Assembly: GCA_964405405.1 (NCBI GenBank)
Contig: CAYONT010000024.1
Coordinates: 1-33,955, forward strand
DNA from: CAMCYM01 sp964405405
Lineage (GTDB): Bacteria; Bacteroidota; Bacteroidia; Flavobacteriales_D; Sanyastnellaceae
DNA length: 33,955 nt
Direction of reading: 5' to 3'
Position 1 is the stretch's first letter. The number at the start of each line of letters is the position of its first letter. The position numbers and the translations under genes were made by a program. The notes under the pieces were generated by a model. That model worked only from the letters and a program-made list of their open reading frames with translations. It did no database searches and was not told the origin of the DNA. Shown here one piece after another: positions 31,520 to 33,955 of the stretch.

Positions 31520-32947
31520 ATGAAGCCACAAGCAGCAGGGGAGTTTCGGGACCGCATTGCGACCGTGGACGAGCGGGGCAGCCGCATCTGGGTCCACCCG
31601 AAGCGGGTGAAGGGCCGGTTCATGAACCGCCGGACCGCGCTGAGCCTGGTCCTGCTGGCCTTCCTGTTCGCTGGCCCTTGGATTCGGGTCGGCGGCCAGC
31701 CCCTGCTTCTGCTCAATATCGTCGAGCGTCGATTCGTTTTGCTAGGCCAAACCTTCTGGCCCCAAGACGGTTTTCTGTTCGCCCTGGCCATGGTCACGGG
31801 CTTCGTCCTGATCATCGTGTTCACGGTGGTCTTCGGCCGCATTTTCTGCGGGTGGATTTGTCCGCAAACGGTGTTTCTGGAGTTTGTCTTCCGGCCCATC
31901 GAGCGCTGGATCGAGGGAGACCGGTCGGCACGGATGCGGCGCGACGCGGGTCCCTGGAACGCGGACAAGGTCGGGCGCAAGGCACTGAAGTGGTCGGTGT
32001 ACTTCGGGGTCAGCTTTGCCATTGCGAACACGTTTCTGGCGTACATCATCGGCTCGGAGGCGTTGCTGCGGATTCAGCGGGAGCCGCCGGGGGAGCACCT
32101 GGCCGGACTGAGCGCCCTGCTGCTGTTCACCACGGTGTTCTTTTGGGTCTTCGCCCGGATGCGGGAGCAGGTTTGCACCACGATTTGTCCCTACGGACGG
32201 CTGCAGGGCGTGCTCGTGGACCGCGACACAGTGAATGTGGCGTACGATTTCGTGCGCGGGGAGCCCCGGCGACCGCTTCGGGAAGGGGGGGGCGGCGACT
32301 GCGTCGATTGCAGTTTGTGCGTGCAGGTTTGTCCCACGGGCATCGACATCCGCAACGGACTGCAGCTGGAGTGCGTGCACTGCACCGCCTGCATCGACGC
32401 TTGCGACGGGGTCATGGACAAGCTGGGGCGGCCCCGGGGTCTGATTCGGTACGCGTCGGAAAACAGCATCGCCCGGGGCGAACCGTTTCGTTGGACCGGT
32501 CGAGCGAGGGCGTACACCGCGGTGCTGGGCGCCCTGCTGGGGTTGTTGGGCGCCCTGATTTTTCTGCGGGACGAGGTCCAGCTGGAGGTTTACCGAACCG
32601 CGGGTCAGGTGTACCAGGTCGATGCCGCGGGCGAGGTCTCCAACCTGTACCGATTCACCCTGCTCAATAAGACGCACGACTCGTTGTTGGTGGAGATTTG
32701 GCCCGAGGACGATCGGTTTCGGGTGGAACCGGTTGGAGAACGGGTCGAAACGGCGACGCCCCACCGGGGTGGGGGCCTCTGGATCGCACCAGAGGAAATG
32801 ACGGAGGGGGTGTTCTTTTTGCGCGCCCAAGGTGCGACCTTAGCGGCCGCGAAGAACAAGGTCCGGCTGGTGTGCTCGCAAGGGGACCGGGTGTTTGCCC
32901 GAGCCACAACGCAGTTCCCCGGACCCCTACCCTCTTCGGGCAATTGA
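31520..32947 (+). CDS. ccoG: Cytochrome cbb3 accessory protein CcoG
   Basis: A 475-residue membrane iron-sulfur protein (RdxA/FixG type) that reduces copper for delivery to the oxidase. Membrane segments include LSLVLLAFLFAGPWIR, FLFALAMVTGFVLIIVFTVVFG, SVYFGVSFAIANTFLAYII and GLSALLLFTTVFFWVF. The two 4Fe-4S clusters are CVDCSLCVQVCPTG and CVHCTACIDACD. An Ig-like C-terminal domain follows (SNLYRFTLLNKTHDSLLVEI). The gene starts 21 bases after ccoQP and is followed four bases later by ccoH. Confidence 0.95.
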   Translation: MKPQAAGEFRDRIATVDERGSRIWVHPKRVKGRFMNRRTALSLVLLAFLFAGPWIRVGGQPLLLLNIVERRFVLLGQTFWPQDGFLFALAMVTGFVLIIVFTVVFGRIFCGWICPQTVFLEFVFRPIERWIEGDRSARMRRDAGPWNADKVGRKALKWSVYFGVSFAIANTFLAYIIGSEALLRIQREPPGEHLAGLSALLLFTTVFFWVFARMREQVCTTICPYGRLQGVLVDRDTVNVAYDFVRGEPRRPLREGGGGDCVDCSLCVQVCPTGIDIRNGLQLECVHCTACIDACDGVMDKLGRPRGLIRYASENSIARGEPFRWTGRARAYTAVLGALLGLLGALIFLRDEVQLEVYRTAGQVYQVDAAGEVSNLYRFTLLNKTHDSLLVEIWPEDDRFRVEPVGERVETATPHRGGGLWIAPEEMTEGVFFLRAQGATLAAAKNKVRLVCSQGDRVFARATTQFPGPLPSSGN

Positions 32948-32951
32948 CACG

Positions 32952-33470
32952 ATGGAGCAACCACAACAGCACCCCGCGGGGGGCAGCGGGACCGCCCGCA
33001 GCAAGTTTCACTGGGGGTATGGATTGGCAGTCGCCTTGCTGGCGTTTGCGGGGGGGATGGGGTATTTGGCCTACCGCGCATCACAATCGGGGCCAGAACT
33101 GGTCGAACCAGATTATGCCGAAAAGGATGCGCAAGTGGACGAACGGCTGGCGCAGGAGGAGCGCGGAAACCGCCGGGCCACCCCCCGGGCGTATTTCGAG
33201 GCGGGAGAGCTGGTGATTGAAGGGCCCGCGGTGGACATGATGATCTACGGCATCGGCGCAGGCAAGTTGTACGTGCCTTCGGATGCCTCGAAGGATGTCG
33301 TGTGGTACTGGAAGAGCGCAGTGAAGCCGGTGCCGGGCAACTTCGAGCTGGCGACGCTTCGGCAGCCGCTGGCCGCTCCGCCCACCGGACTCGCGTACCT
33401 AGAGCTGTCCTGGAGCGAGAAAGACGGTGACGCGGTCAAACGCATCCCGGTCGAGTTCCCCGCGCCCTGA
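32952..33470 (+). CDS. ccoH: FixH/CcoH-family protein
   Basis: A 172-residue protein with an N-terminal membrane segment (GYGLAVALLAFAGGMGYLAY) and the FixH pattern LVEPDYAEKDAQVDERLAQEE, followed by a periplasmic beta domain (LAYLELSWSEKDGDAVKRI). It helps stabilise or assemble the oxidase. The ATG at 32952 is preferred over an upstream in-frame one inside ccoG because it starts four bases after the ccoG stop. Its 3' end overlaps the tail of the convergent selD by 72 bases. Confidence 0.85.
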   Translation: MEQPQQHPAGGSGTARSKFHWGYGLAVALLAFAGGMGYLAYRASQSGPELVEPDYAEKDAQVDERLAQEERGNRRATPRAYFEAGELVIEGPAVDMMIYGIGAGKLYVPSDASKDVVWYWKSAVKPVPGNFELATLRQPLAAPPTGLAYLELSWSEKDGDAVKRIPVEFPAP

Positions 33471-33955
33471 GGGGGCGGCGAGGTGGCCGATGGGCCGGGC
33501 GGCTGCGGGATAGGCGGCGAGCAGGGCTTCGACGGCAGGGGCGTGGTCCGGGGCGACTGCGACCAGCAGGCCTCCGGATGTCTGGGGATCGCAGAGGAGG
33601 TCGCGGGTGAAGCCCTCGATGGCTTGGCAGCGGCGTCCGTAGCTGTCCCAGTTGCGCTTGGCACCACCGGGGACACAGCCGTCGGCGTGGTAGGCACGGA
33701 GTCGGTCCCCCGCGAGCATGGGGATGGCCGCGGGGTCGAGGTGGGCTTCGAGGCCGGCGCCGTCGCACATTTCCAGCAGGTGCCCCAGCAGCCCGAAGCC
33801 CGTCACATCGGTCAGGGCGTGCACCCCGGTCAAGGCCGCGAGGGGTTCCCCGGCCACGTTGAGCTGCTGCATCGAAGCCACCGCCAGCGCGAGGTCCTCC
33901 GGTCGAACCACACCGCGCTTCTGGGCGGTGGAGAGGATGCCGACCCCCAGGGGCT
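33399..33955 (-). CDS. selD: Selenide, water dikinase SelD (C-terminal part)
   Basis: The C-terminal part of SelD, which makes selenophosphate. The reading continues to the window edge as PLGVGILSTAQKRGVVRPEDL, then HALTDVTGFGLLGHLLEM, LCDPQTSGGLLVAV and AARPIGHL. The ATP- and selenium-binding N-terminus, including the Cys/Sec active site, is outside the window. The stop at 33399 lies inside the end of ccoH, so the convergent tails overlap by 72 bases; the extra C-terminal residues (GELDRDAFDRVTVF and on) are longer than is typical. The initiation point is not visible. Confidence 0.9.
   Translation of the reverse strand, partial: PLGVGILSTAQKRGVVRPEDLALAVASMQQLNVAGEPLAALTGVHALTDVTGFGLLGHLLEMCDGAGLEAHLDPAAIPMLAGDRLRAYHADGCVPGGAKRNWDSYGRRCQAIEGFTRDLLCDPQTSGGLLVAVAPDHAPAVEALLAAYPAAARPIGHLAAPSGRGELDRDAFDRVTVFLAPGQL

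Overview
The window is high-G+C (about two-thirds by eye) DNA from a member of the Bacteroidota, probably a Flavobacteriales-like lineage from a draft or metagenome assembly, since it contains a 100-N scaffold gap. The assignment rests on a type IX secretion C-terminal sorting domain, a DUF5723-like barrel, a DUF4295 gene between rpmG and ftsY, an alpha/beta-fused 2-oxoacid dehydrogenase E1, a fused CcoN-CcoO, guaA followed by a LysM/receptor-like protein, and TTG-N19-TATATTTG promoters of the Bacteroidota -33/-7 type. No mobile element, integrase, CRISPR array or phage gene was seen.

Layout. 1-320: tRNA-Ala(GGC) then tRNA-Arg(CCG) on the minus strand, with promoter, a terminator-like hairpin between them and a terminator after them. 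359-8380: minus-strand cluster running dapF-DUF4105 (one fused ORF), large lipoprotein, DUF5723-like barrel, kdsA (interrupted by the gap in a 12-bp repeat), a T9SS-secreted protein and a small lipoprotein; most joints are ATGA overlaps. 8423-11669: plus-strand E1 dehydrogenase and a ferredoxin-type reductase. 11670-13122: a lower-G+C FISUMP-domain secreted protein with its own promoter. 13210-16613: minus-strand rpmG-DUF4295-ftsY-rimO-queE. 16799-20365: ftsK-lolA. 20490-24240: minus-strand guaA-LysM protein-small MGMT-like protein. 24276-24878: maf. 24942-33470: a microaerobic respiration cluster, usp-ccoI-ccoS-ccoNO-ccoQP-ccoG-ccoH, with an FNR-type palindrome before ccoS. The right edge holds the 3' part of selD on the minus strand. 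No gene-free stretch exceeds 300 bases.

How the genes work together. The cco genes form one assembly line: CcoI supplies copper, CcoS, CcoG and CcoH mature the oxidase, and CcoNO plus CcoQP are the enzyme. kdsA (Kdo for LPS), dapF (meso-DAP for peptidoglycan), lolA, ftsY and ftsK are housekeeping envelope or division genes. rimO, rpmG and DUF4295 belong with ribosome function.

The most interesting signal is not a gene. The 9-mer RGGCCAAAY occurs 26 times by hand count (27 for the 8-mer RGGCCAAA), on both strands, in four reading registers and between genes, against about one expected for AGGCCAAA alone. It is absent from a 4.6-kb stretch around the low-G+C FISUMP gene. Other notable features are -7-like boxes that end four to seven bases before start codons (suggesting leaderless mRNAs), two unusual gene fusions, and many short in-frame tandem repeats with 9-, 12- or 18-bp periods.
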